Positions 50,538-58,857 of a stretch of 64,000 nucleotides of DNA are shown here, one piece after another. The position numbers and the translations under genes were made by a program. Where the stretch lies: contig JBJEOB010000163.1 of NCBI GenBank assembly GCA_051880495.1, forward strand, positions 1-64,000, written 5' to 3'. The stretch's first letter is position 1. Each line of letters starts with the position of its first letter. The notes beneath the pieces are model-generated. The model saw nothing but the letters and a program-made list of their open reading frames with translations. It did no database searches and was not told where the DNA came from. This stretch comes from MGBC120314 sp051880495. GTDB taxonomy: Bacteria > Bacillota > Clostridia > Lachnospirales > Lachnospiraceae.

Positions 50538-51904
50538 TCTGTCCAATAAGGATCGTCTGCTTCAATTGCCAATTCGGCTCTTTTGGCATCAATAGCTTCC
50601 AGTACCTGTTCGGGTGTCATTTCTCCGGAACACATTTTCATAATGTTTTGAGAAATTTCTCCCCATTGTTCATTGAAATATGTAACTTCATCCTGAATAA
50701 CCAGCCCACGGTGGTCATCATCAAATTTATCGAGAAACTCTTTTGTTGAGGTATCATATTTAGGTGTCTGGCCGGCATCAAAAGGCAGGTTCTCGGTTTC
50801 ATTTGAATTATCAATTATAAACTGAATATTCTCCTCCATAGTGAGATATTCGAAAAATAATTTAGCCGCTTCAACATTTTTGGAAGAATTTGAAATAAAA
50901 CGTGAAGGACCGGTAGGGTGAATGTTAAGAATCTGGTTATCACAAACCGGTAACAGCATCAGCCCAAAATCATCTTTTGTATACCCTTTGTTAAGGTTAC
51001 TTTCGATTATTGAGTTAATAGAACCGGGTTTTAACATGCACATTGCATATTCTCCGGAAGCTAAATGATCGAAGGCATTTTCAAAGGTATCTGTTGTGTA
51101 ACTTCTGCCAAAATATCCGTTTAAAGCCAGCTGGTAAATCTGTGATAAAGCCTTTTTCATGTTTTTATTTTCGGCAAAAGTTGTTTCGTTGGAATTAAGC
51201 TTATCGATAATGTCAGGCTCAAGTTTTTTGAAAATCTGACCGTTTTCGGCAAAAAGCATTGTCTGATGCCATCCGTCAGCCATCGGCTCATAGATTGGTA
51301 TGATTCCCTTTGATAAAATTATATGGCACAGGTTGAGAAATTCATCATAAGTATCAGGAATTTCGGTGAAACCTGTTGCATTAAAAATCTTTTTATTGTA
51401 GACCATATAATAATCTGTTGTGGTATCGTAATAGGTCATACCATAGATTTTCCCGTCGATAGAAGTTTCAGTTGCGGAAAAAGTGTCATATCTGTCTATC
51501 CATGGCTCATTTGAAAGGTCAACTGCGTAATTGTCAAGATGATATGTCTTGTCAATTGCAAATCCTGACTGCGCAAGAAAAACATCGGGTGCATGGTTGG
51601 ATTCCAACCTTTCAAAAAGGGTGGGAAGATATTGCTCGTCAGAATATAAATCATAGATTACCTGAATGCCCGTTGCTGCCTCGAAATTAGTAGCAATTTC
51701 AAATTCTGCGTCTTTAATCCAGTCACCTGAAGCCATTACGGTGATTACCGAACCAGAAAGTCCGGCTTTATCAGCTCGGTTTCTAAAGTCCTGGTCGACA
51801 GTTGAATAAGCGTTACCACATCCACACATAAATGTTGTTAAAAAAGCAACAGACAGTATAGCATTTATTATTTTTTTATTAATAATAGTATCGCCCCATT
51901 TCAT
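50534..51904 (-). CDS. Extracellular solute-binding lipoprotein (family 1)
   Basis: About 456 residues. A lipoprotein signal is visible: a basic start, hydrophobic IINAILSVAFLTTF and a Cys in MCGCGN. The mature part follows the family 1 sugar-binding fold: ITVMASGDWIKDAEFEIATNF, APDVFLAQSGF, KIYGMTYYDTTTDYYMVYNK, and LMLLPVCDN with a hinge region. The start is uncertain: the frame is open to 52063 and no clear ribosome binding site is seen at 51904. No permease or ATPase gene accompanies it, so it may signal rather than transport, possibly for the convergent membrane GGDEF/EAL protein. Confidence 0.82.
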   Translation of the reverse strand: MKWGDTIINKKIINAILSVAFLTTFMCGCGNAYSTVDQDFRNRADKAGLSGSVITVMASGDWIKDAEFEIATNFEAATGIQVIYDLYSDEQYLPTLFERLESNHAPDVFLAQSGFAIDKTYHLDNYAVDLSNEPWIDRYDTFSATETSIDGKIYGMTYYDTTTDYYMVYNKKIFNATGFTEIPDTYDEFLNLCHIILSKGIIPIYEPMADGWHQTMLFAENGQIFKKLEPDIIDKLNSNETTFAENKNMKKALSQIYQLALNGYFGRSYTTDTFENAFDHLASGEYAMCMLKPGSINSIIESNLNKGYTKDDFGLMLLPVCDNQILNIHPTGPSRFISNSSKNVEAAKLFFEYLTMEENIQFIIDNSNETENLPFDAGQTPKYDTSTKEFLDKFDDDHRGLVIQDEVTYFNEQWGEISQNIMKMCSGEMTPEQVLEAIDAKRAELAIEADDPYWTE

Positions 51905-51992
51905 TTGTAGATGTAAAAATGTTATCATATATAAGCAGTTTTTACAAGAATTGATTCTTAAGTAATTTTTAATAAAATTAAGTAAAAAACAA

Positions 51993-52034
51993 TTGAAAAA
52001 TTTCCGGGAATTTTTTATACTATAACTAGTTATA
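51993..52034 (+). promoter_or_regulatory. Promoter of 52114 gene with palindrome at the start point
   Basis: TTGAAA, 17-nt spacer, TATACT (52016-52021), overlapped by a perfect 14-bp palindrome TATAACTAGTTATA (52021-52034). An operator at the transcription start is plausible. Confidence 0.6.
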
Positions 52035-52113
52035 TGCTGTTTTATGGAGAAGAAGACGGGCATATAATTAAACAGTGGGTAAATGAAATATTAATTAACA
52101 ACAGGAGGTAAAA

Positions 52114-52761
52114 ATGGGATTCGGGAAAAAAGTAGCACTTGTGTTATTGATTATTGGTGCGGTCTTAATGTTTGATGGGTATAACAGCCGTAATAATTTG
52201 AATAATGCGAGAAATATCAACGATTTGTATGCGTCGGAACTGGAAGCAGGGATGTATGTAACAGGCAATATTAAAGATTATCTGCTGCGAACAAAAGATT
52301 CGAGCGGTAATCCTGTATCGACAGGTGTTACATATACTGATGTAATCAATGGAACACAGGAAAAAAATGCGTTCGCGATAAAGACCAAGGATAATAAGTA
52401 TATCCAGATATTTATCAGTGACCCGGACGTATATGAAGAATTAAAAAGTGCTGATTTTATTAAGCATCTTGGAAATCAGCCGGGGATATACGTTGAGGGA
52501 AGAATTGTAAATAATACATATGAAATTCCAACGGAATTTTTTAAAAGCGCATTAAAACTTCGAACTGATGCTGAAGTTGAAAAGAGGGTATGTACTACAC
52601 TTATAATTGAGCAGTGTAATTTGTCGGGAAGAACTGCCAGATTTGATCAGGGAATGATGGCGGTAGGAGCTGCCATACTTGTTTTATTTGTTGGCATGCT
52701 GAGTTCAGGCAGTAGAAAGAAAACAGCCAGGGATTTAATGAAAAACCCTGCAAGAAGGTAA
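52114..52761 (+). CDS. Unknown two-helix membrane protein
   Basis: 215-residue protein with one membrane helix at each end: VALVLLIIGAVLMF near residues 7-20 and MMAVGAAILVLFVGMLSS near 186-203. The 160 residues between are soluble, likely outside, with ELEAGMYVTGNIKDYL and GIYVEGRIV suggesting a beta-rich OB-like domain. A basic tail follows the second helix. I cannot name the family. It has an AGGAGG ribosome site and a good promoter with a palindrome at the start point, and a strong terminator. Confidence 0.7.
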   Translation: MGFGKKVALVLLIIGAVLMFDGYNSRNNLNNARNINDLYASELEAGMYVTGNIKDYLLRTKDSSGNPVSTGVTYTDVINGTQEKNAFAIKTKDNKYIQIFISDPDVYEELKSADFIKHLGNQPGIYVEGRIVNNTYEIPTEFFKSALKLRTDAEVEKRVCTTLIIEQCNLSGRTARFDQGMMAVGAAILVLFVGMLSSGSRKKTARDLMKNPARR

Positions 52762-52774
52762 TTCAGGACATAAT

Positions 52775-52816
52775 AAAAGTTCCAGCCATGTTTTTCATGG
52801 TTGGAACTTTTTTCTT
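52775..52816. terminator. Terminator between 52114 gene and kdgK
   Basis: 16-bp stem AAAAGTTCCAGCCATG/CATGGTTGGAACTTTT (one G-U), with A-run and T-run, so bidirectional. Confidence 0.92.
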
Positions 52817-53816
52817 ATCGCTGAACTTCGTTGCCTGATTCAGAAAATGCAAGTCTTTCAACTTCCTCAAGGGTTATCAGGTTGAAATCACCACTGACGG
52901 TATGCTTTAAGCAGCTCGCAGCGTTTGCAAATTCAACACATTTTTCAGGTGTATAATTATGTATAAGCGCGTAAATCAGTCCTGCACAGAAAGCATCTCC
53001 TGCACCGATATAGTCAAGAACATGCATATAGTATTTTTTGCTGTAATATGCAGTGTTGTCGGTATATATCATAGACTGAAGCTCAAAGGTAGTGATTGAT
53101 GTTTCGTTACGCCATACCGAAGCAACCATTCTGAACGGGAAGCGGGACATAAGTTCTTTTGCAACGTATTCATTTTTATTTTCAATGCCTGTAGTATCAA
53201 TCTGGAAAATACCGACTGCATCATCTTCATTTGCAATACAAATGTCAACATAACGGCAAATTTCAGACATTACGCGGTTAGCCTTCTGACCGTCCCAGAG
53301 CTTACTTCTGTAATTGAGGTCACAGCTTACCGTAAGACCAAGCTCTTTAGCCTTTTTACATGCGGTAAGACACACCTTGGCAAGTGTATCACTTATTGCA
53401 GGAGTAATTCCTGAAAAATGGAACCAGTTGGCACCGTCAAATATTTTATCCCAGTCAAATTCGTCTTCGGAAGCAAGTGCAATAGCAGAGCCTTTACGGT
53501 TGTAGATGACATTTGAAGGTCTCTGGCTTGTTTTCTTTTCAAGGAAATAGATTCCTATCTGCTCGCCTCCACGAACTATATCACGTGTATCAACACCATA
53601 TTCTCTGAGTGAATTAACGGCGGCCTGTCCAATTCCGTGTGCAGGAAGCTTGGTAACATAGCTTGTATCAACACCAAATGTAGCCAGTGAAACGGCAGTA
53701 TTGGCTTCTCCACCGCCATAAACGCCCTCGAAACGGTTGCATTGTACGAAGCGGTCATTGTTTTCAGGGGAAAGTCTTAACATGATTTCACCGAAAGTAA
53801 TTATCTTATTTTTCAT
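52815..53816 (-). CDS. kdgK: 2-Keto-3-deoxygluconate kinase (PfkB family)
   Basis: 333-residue sugar kinase. PfkB signatures: GEIMLRLSPENNDRF start, YGGGEANTAVSLATFG, NYRSKLW, IANEDDA and the catalytic DYIGAGDAFCAGLIYAL with Asp. The ENNDRFVQ start and NYRSKLW point to KDG kinase, which phosphorylates 2-keto-3-deoxygluconate from pectin or uronate breakdown to KDPG. The KDPG aldolase partner is not adjacent. ATG 53816 follows AAAGAGG; a TTG at 53837 is an unlikely start. Divergent from the ABC exporter operon. Confidence 0.82.
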   Translation of the reverse strand: MKNKIITFGEIMLRLSPENNDRFVQCNRFEGVYGGGEANTAVSLATFGVDTSYVTKLPAHGIGQAAVNSLREYGVDTRDIVRGGEQIGIYFLEKKTSQRPSNVIYNRKGSAIALASEDEFDWDKIFDGANWFHFSGITPAISDTLAKVCLTACKKAKELGLTVSCDLNYRSKLWDGQKANRVMSEICRYVDICIANEDDAVGIFQIDTTGIENKNEYVAKELMSRFPFRMVASVWRNETSITTFELQSMIYTDNTAYYSKKYYMHVLDYIGAGDAFCAGLIYALIHNYTPEKCVEFANAASCLKHTVSGDFNLITLEEVERLAFSESGNEVQR

Positions 53817-53904
53817 AGTCAGCCTCTTTTCTTTCAATTGCTATTCAGAATTGCAAACATTCATATTCTATCACATTTTGTTCGTTTATAAAACAAATAT
53901 TTAT

Positions 53905-53934
53905 TTGATTTTTGAAAATTTTATGGAGTATAAT
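53905..53934 (+). promoter_or_regulatory. Promoter of ABC exporter operon
   Basis: TTGATT, 18-nt spacer, TATAAT, 28 nt before the start codon. Confidence 0.7.
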
Positions 53935-53962
53935 AATGATATAATTTATCGGAGGATGCTTT

Positions 53963-55705
53963 ATGTTTAAATATATTAAGAAATACTGGTTTTTTGCCTT
54001 ACTAGCTCCGCTTTTTATGATTGGTGAGGTTACGATGGACCTGCTTCAGCCTCGTCTGATGCGCATCGTTATTGATGAAGGAGTGTTGGGACTGTCCAAT
54101 AATTATATAGGTGATCTGGACATTGTAATTAATACAGGTCTTAAGATGATATGCTTTGTTGCGCTTGGAGGAATGTTTGGTATTATGTCCGGAGTATTTG
54201 CGAATCTCTGCGGACAGAATTTTGGAAATGCTCTTAGAAAGGATTCTTTTGGAAGGATTATGTCTTTGTCTTTTGAACAGACCGATCAGTTTACGACAGG
54301 CTCCCTTATTACAAGGGTTACAAATGACATCACACAGGTTCAGAATCTTGTTAAGCATTGTATACGTGGTTTTATAAGGACATTTTTACTTTTTTCCGGT
54401 GGAATATTTAGTATGGTTATGCTCGATATGAGTTTTGGTTATGTTGTTGTTTGTGCATTGCCGCTTGTCTTGCTTTGTGTTGTTTTTTTTCTGTCAAGGA
54501 CAGCACCGAAGTTCTCAATTTTGCAGAAACGTCTTGACCGAATGAACAATGTACTTCAGGAAAATGTTTCAGGTACACGTGTTGTCAAGGCATATGTCAG
54601 AGAAGAATATGAAAAAGAGCGTTTTAAAACATCCAATAACGAACTTGTAAGAACACAGCTTGATATTCTTTTATTATTATCTTATATGACACCTATCATG
54701 AATATAATCATGAATATTTCTGTTGTTGCAGTTATAAAGATTGGCGGAATAAGAGTTGCGGCAGGTGCAATTACGCCGGGAACGGTTATGGCTGCCATTA
54801 CATATATTACACAGATACTTAATGCGGTTATGCGAATGACCATGATATTCCAGACTGTATCAAGAGGTGTTGCGTCAGGAAAACGTATAATGGAGGTGCT
54901 TGAGTGTGAACCTTCAATTATTTCGGGATTGTACAATGAAGAAACTAAAGAACACGGTAAAATTGAATTTGAACATGTGTCGTTTGCATATCCGGGTATG
55001 GGGGATAAAAAAATACTTCAGGATATCAATCTGTCAATAAATCCGGGAGAAACATTTGCAATACTCGGAAGTACGGGATGCGGCAAGACAAGTCTCATTC
55101 AGCTGATTCCAAGATTTTACGACGCAACAGAAGGCAGAGTATTAATTGATGGTGTCGATGTCAAAGATTACAATCTTAATCTCCTTAGAAGTAAGGTGGC
55201 TGTTGCACTTCAAAAGAGTGAGGTATTCAGCACAACGATAGAGGAGAACATTCGCTGGGGTAAGCCGGATGCAACTGACGATGAAATTGAAAGTGCGGCA
55301 AAGATTGCCCAGGCGTGGGATTTTATTGCGGCAAAGGAAGACGGAATAAATACCGTGGTGTCACAGGGAGGATTTAGCCTGTCGGGAGGACAGAAACAGA
55401 GAGTTGCCATTTCAAGGGCTGTTTTAAAATCTGCTGAAATACTTATATTTGATGATTCTACAAGTGCACTTGACTTAAGGACAGAGGCAAAGTTATATGA
55501 AGCACTGGAAAAGAATTATAAAGATGTAACAAAGATCATTATTGCGCAAAGAATCGCCTCAGTAAAGGATGCTGACAGAATTGCAATATTGGAAAACGGA
55601 ACAATCAGAGAGATTGGCTCACACAAGGAATTGTTAGCAAACAGCCAGACTTATCGTGACATATATCAGTCACAGTTAAAAGGAGGCGAAGAAGATGGCA
55701 GATAA
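53963..55705 (+). CDS. ABC exporter half-transporter with degenerate ATP site
   Basis: 580-residue type IV ABC half-transporter. Six-helix membrane domain in 1-320, nucleotide-binding domain from about 335: Walker A GSTGCGKTS from residue 369, Q-loop VALQKSEVF, signature LSGGQKQR, Walker B LIFDDSTSALD with D498 in place of the catalytic Glu, and H-loop IIAQRIAS with Q529 in place of His. These changes make its own site degenerate, as in TM287/288-type heterodimers. The partner gene overlaps by 11 nt and carries the intact site. GGAGG precedes the start. The substrate may be a drug, lipid or peptide. Confidence 0.9.
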   Translation: MFKYIKKYWFFALLAPLFMIGEVTMDLLQPRLMRIVIDEGVLGLSNNYIGDLDIVINTGLKMICFVALGGMFGIMSGVFANLCGQNFGNALRKDSFGRIMSLSFEQTDQFTTGSLITRVTNDITQVQNLVKHCIRGFIRTFLLFSGGIFSMVMLDMSFGYVVVCALPLVLLCVVFFLSRTAPKFSILQKRLDRMNNVLQENVSGTRVVKAYVREEYEKERFKTSNNELVRTQLDILLLLSYMTPIMNIIMNISVVAVIKIGGIRVAAGAITPGTVMAAITYITQILNAVMRMTMIFQTVSRGVASGKRIMEVLECEPSIISGLYNEETKEHGKIEFEHVSFAYPGMGDKKILQDINLSINPGETFAILGSTGCGKTSLIQLIPRFYDATEGRVLIDGVDVKDYNLNLLRSKVAVALQKSEVFSTTIEENIRWGKPDATDDEIESAAKIAQAWDFIAAKEDGINTVVSQGGFSLSGGQKQRVAISRAVLKSAEILIFDDSTSALDLRTEAKLYEALEKNYKDVTKIIIAQRIASVKDADRIAILENGTIREIGSHKELLANSQTYRDIYQSQLKGGEEDGR

Positions 55706-57506
55706 ACAATCGTTAAGTAATTATAAGATTCCGGGAACAAGAACACCAAGGAACAGGCAGGGATATGAAAAACCTGTTGATGGGAAAAAAACATTTAAAA
55801 GACTGCTGTTTTATTTTGCAGATGAAAAGAAAAAAATAGCCGTATTGATTATTTCTGTTATTATTACAGTTGTATGTTCTGTTTATGTACCAAAACTCCA
55901 GAGTGAGGCTATAGATACAATTTCATCCGGTGCATTTTCTTTGCTTGGCAGTATTCTTTTATGTATGCTTGTTCTTTATGGAATACATGGTATTTTTACG
56001 TTGTTTCAGAGCAGAATAAGCGCAATTTTAAGCCAGAGTATTGTCAGCAGAATGCGTAATGACCTTTTTGATAAAATAGTAAATATGCCTGTAAGATATA
56101 TAGATAATCATCCTCATGGTGATATAATGAGCCGAATGACAAATGATATTGAAAATATATCAAGTACGGTTTCACAGTCACTTAGTTCGCTTGTTTCGGG
56201 TATATTAATGGTAGCAGGTACAGTTATCATGATGTTCTGTCTTTGCCCGCAGCTTGCTATTCTTTCAATGACAACAGTTATATTGACGGTTTCAGCAACA
56301 AAATTACTGTCTACTGCTATGCGTAAGCTTTACAGAAAACAACAGGAACTTCTGGGCAGTCTTAACAGCACCGTGGAGGAAATGGTGGGTGGTTACAAAA
56401 CTGTCGTTGCATATGGACGTCAGAATGCAGTAATAGAAGAGTTTAATGATACATCTGATGAACTTACCAGAATTGGAATAATGGCTGATATACTTGGTAA
56501 TTCCATGGGTCCTGTCATGAATGTCATTAACAATGTAAGCTTTGTAATAATTGCAGCTTTTGGCGGTTACTTTGCAATAAAAGGCGTCATTTCAATTGGT
56601 GTTATTTCAGCATTTATCGTATATGCAAAGCAGTTCGGAAGGCCGATAGATGAACTGGCACAGATTTACGGTCAGATACAGACTGCAATTTCAGGAGCAG
56701 AGCGTGTGTTTGCGGTTATGGATGAAAAAAGCGAGGATAAATCCGGGGACAGGAGCATTAAGGATATTAAAGGTGTTATTACATTTGAAAATGTCAATTT
56801 TTCATATATTGAAGGGCACAGAGTGCTTCATGATTTTAACTTTGAAGTAAAGTCAGGTCAGAAAATTGCACTGGTAGGTTCAACGGGAAGCGGTAAAACG
56901 ACCGTGGTTAATCTGCTGATGAGATTCTATGATGCGGACAGCGGTGAAATAAAGATTGACGGCGTGAATATAAAGGACATTAACTGCAATGAATTAAGAG
57001 GAAGAATTGGAATTGTTTTACAGGATACGGTGCTTTTTGCTGATACTGTAAAAAATAATTTAAAATACTCAAGGTCTGATGCTACTGATGAAGAAATAAT
57101 TGAAGCGGCAAAGTTTAGCCACTGTCATGATATGATAGAGAAAATGAAAAACGGATACGATTCGGAACTTGCTGCCGGAGGTATGAATCTTTCGCAGGGG
57201 CAAAGGCAGCTTCTTACAATAGCCAGAGCGCTTATTGCAAAGCCGGACATTCTTATTCTTGATGAAGCAACTTCAAGCGTAGATACAAGAACGGAAAAAT
57301 ATATTCAGGATGCTATGGTAAAATTAATGAAAAACCGCACCAGCCTTATTATTGCGCACAGACTGTCGACGATTCAGGATGCTGACTGTATTATAGTAAT
57401 GGATAACGGTTGTATTGTAGAAACGGGTACGCATACAGAACTGCTTCAACGAAAGGGCAGATATCATGAATTATATATGACACAGTTTGCGGGAAATAAT
57501 ATCTAA
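55695..57506 (+). CDS. ABC exporter half-transporter with intact ATP site
   Basis: 603-residue partner of the preceding gene, with an extra 35-residue basic N-terminus before six helices. Walker A GSTGSGKTT from residue 395, Q-loop IVLQDTVLF, signature LSQGQRQL, Walker B LILDEATSSVD (D523, E524) and H-loop IIAHRLST (H555) are canonical. ATP hydrolysis should take place at its catalytic Glu. The start overlaps the upstream gene and follows AGGAGG, so translation is coupled. The PocR-kinase gene comes 76 nt later with its own promoter. Confidence 0.91.
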   Translation: MADKQSLSNYKIPGTRTPRNRQGYEKPVDGKKTFKRLLFYFADEKKKIAVLIISVIITVVCSVYVPKLQSEAIDTISSGAFSLLGSILLCMLVLYGIHGIFTLFQSRISAILSQSIVSRMRNDLFDKIVNMPVRYIDNHPHGDIMSRMTNDIENISSTVSQSLSSLVSGILMVAGTVIMMFCLCPQLAILSMTTVILTVSATKLLSTAMRKLYRKQQELLGSLNSTVEEMVGGYKTVVAYGRQNAVIEEFNDTSDELTRIGIMADILGNSMGPVMNVINNVSFVIIAAFGGYFAIKGVISIGVISAFIVYAKQFGRPIDELAQIYGQIQTAISGAERVFAVMDEKSEDKSGDRSIKDIKGVITFENVNFSYIEGHRVLHDFNFEVKSGQKIALVGSTGSGKTTVVNLLMRFYDADSGEIKIDGVNIKDINCNELRGRIGIVLQDTVLFADTVKNNLKYSRSDATDEEIIEAAKFSHCHDMIEKMKNGYDSELAAGGMNLSQGQRQLLTIARALIAKPDILILDEATSSVDTRTEKYIQDAMVKLMKNRTSLIIAHRLSTIQDADCIIVMDNGCIVETGTHTELLQRKGRYHELYMTQFAGNNI

Positions 57507-57521
57507 TAATGTTTTATAACA

Positions 57522-57550
57522 TTGATTTTATGCAGTTTTGGGGATATAAT
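57522..57550 (+). promoter_or_regulatory. Promoter of PocR-EAL operon
   Basis: TTGATT, 17-nt spacer, TATAAT, 32 nt before the start codon. Confidence 0.78.
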
Positions 57551-57582
57551 AAGTTATATATTATGTACGTGGGGATGAGGGT

Positions 57583-58839
57583 ATGAAGGAACCAAAATTA
57601 ACAGATCTTATTGATGTCAGCGTTTTGCAAAAACTTCAAAATGGTTTTTCAAAATACACGGGTCTGGCAGCCCTGACAACAGATGAGAATGGTATCCCGG
57701 TTACTGTTGGTAGCGGCTTCTCGGATTTGTGCATGAATCTTGTGCGTAAAACCGAAAAGGGCTGCAGAAGATGCGAAGAATGTGACAGGCAGGGTGCACT
57801 TATGACGCTTAAAAACGGTAAGGCGTCTGTTTATTACTGCCATACGGGTCTGATGGATTTTGCAGCACCAATTATGCTTGAGGGAAGGCTTATCGGCAGC
57901 TTTATAGGCGGACAGGTAAGAACAACTCCATTTAATGCTGATGAAGTAAAAAAAGCGGCCAGAGAACTTGATATTGACGAGAATACATATCTTGTTGCTG
58001 CCAAGAAGGTTAACGTGATGACGCATGAAGAAGTTGAGATGGCTGCAGAGTTTCTGACGGAACTGGCAGGTGCTTTATCAGAAATGGCTTACAACAGTTA
58101 TAAGGCGCTTAATGAAAGCCGCAAATTAGAAAGAATTGCTAAATCACAGACAGCATTTATGATTGATCTCAATACCGAAATCCAGAAAAACATGCATGAC
58201 TGGATAGATGTTGCAAGGAATGCTCTTGACGGTAAAAATTCTGACCTTATGGAAAATACTCTTACAGACATGATTGAAAAAGGCAGGGAATTTTTACTTT
58301 CGGTTGATGATACGGTTGAATATGCCAAGCTTAGCAAGGGTGAACTTGAGTTAAATGAAACCGTATACAATATCAGGGAGTTATTTGAACTGATTGTTAA
58401 CATTGTTAAGGAAAATCCGGAATGTTGTTATGCACAATTTAATGTGATTTTTGAAGATACTGTTCCTGATAATCTTATGGGTGACACGGGCAGAATAGGA
58501 CAGGTTATCACCAAGCTTTTGCTGTATTGTGCGGATATTGCCGATGGCAATGTTTCAGTCAGAGTATCATGTAAAGAAAAATCCTATGCCACACAGCTTA
58601 AGATATTGATTAATGCGGACGGAAAAGGACTGGATAAAGAGTCACTTGATGATGTCAGAAACTGTATAAAGAATGGGAATCTCAGATTATCTGAAACAAA
58701 CGAAGGTGATTTTCTCGGACTTTCAATTATAGGTTTTCTGTTAAGGCAGATGTCAGGAAATATGGAAATTACAAGTGATATACATGAAGGTACGTTGTTT
58801 ACAATATATCTTCCACAGTTAAAGGTTGATGCCCTGTAA
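57583..58839 (+). CDS. PocR-domain histidine-kinase-like protein lacking catalytic residues
   Basis: 418-residue cytoplasmic protein. Residues 10-175 are a PocR ligand domain (GFSDLC, RRCEECDRQG, YYCHTGLMDFA, SFIGGQV). Residues about 185-250 resemble a HisKA helix pair, but the phosphoacceptor His is Asn197 in IDLNTEIQKN. A HATPase-like domain follows with GDTGRIGQVITKLLLYC, where the N-box Asn is lost, and DGKGLDKE. So it looks like a ligand-sensing pseudokinase. The next gene, an EAL phosphodiesterase, starts 19 nt on, so the pair probably converts a PocR ligand into c-di-GMP breakdown. Confidence 0.82.
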   Translation: MKEPKLTDLIDVSVLQKLQNGFSKYTGLAALTTDENGIPVTVGSGFSDLCMNLVRKTEKGCRRCEECDRQGALMTLKNGKASVYYCHTGLMDFAAPIMLEGRLIGSFIGGQVRTTPFNADEVKKAARELDIDENTYLVAAKKVNVMTHEEVEMAAEFLTELAGALSEMAYNSYKALNESRKLERIAKSQTAFMIDLNTEIQKNMHDWIDVARNALDGKNSDLMENTLTDMIEKGREFLLSVDDTVEYAKLSKGELELNETVYNIRELFELIVNIVKENPECCYAQFNVIFEDTVPDNLMGDTGRIGQVITKLLLYCADIADGNVSVRVSCKEKSYATQLKILINADGKGLDKESLDDVRNCIKNGNLRLSETNEGDFLGLSIIGFLLRQMSGNMEITSDIHEGTLFTIYLPQLKVDAL

Positions 58840-58857
58840 TCCAAAAGGAGATTGCGT

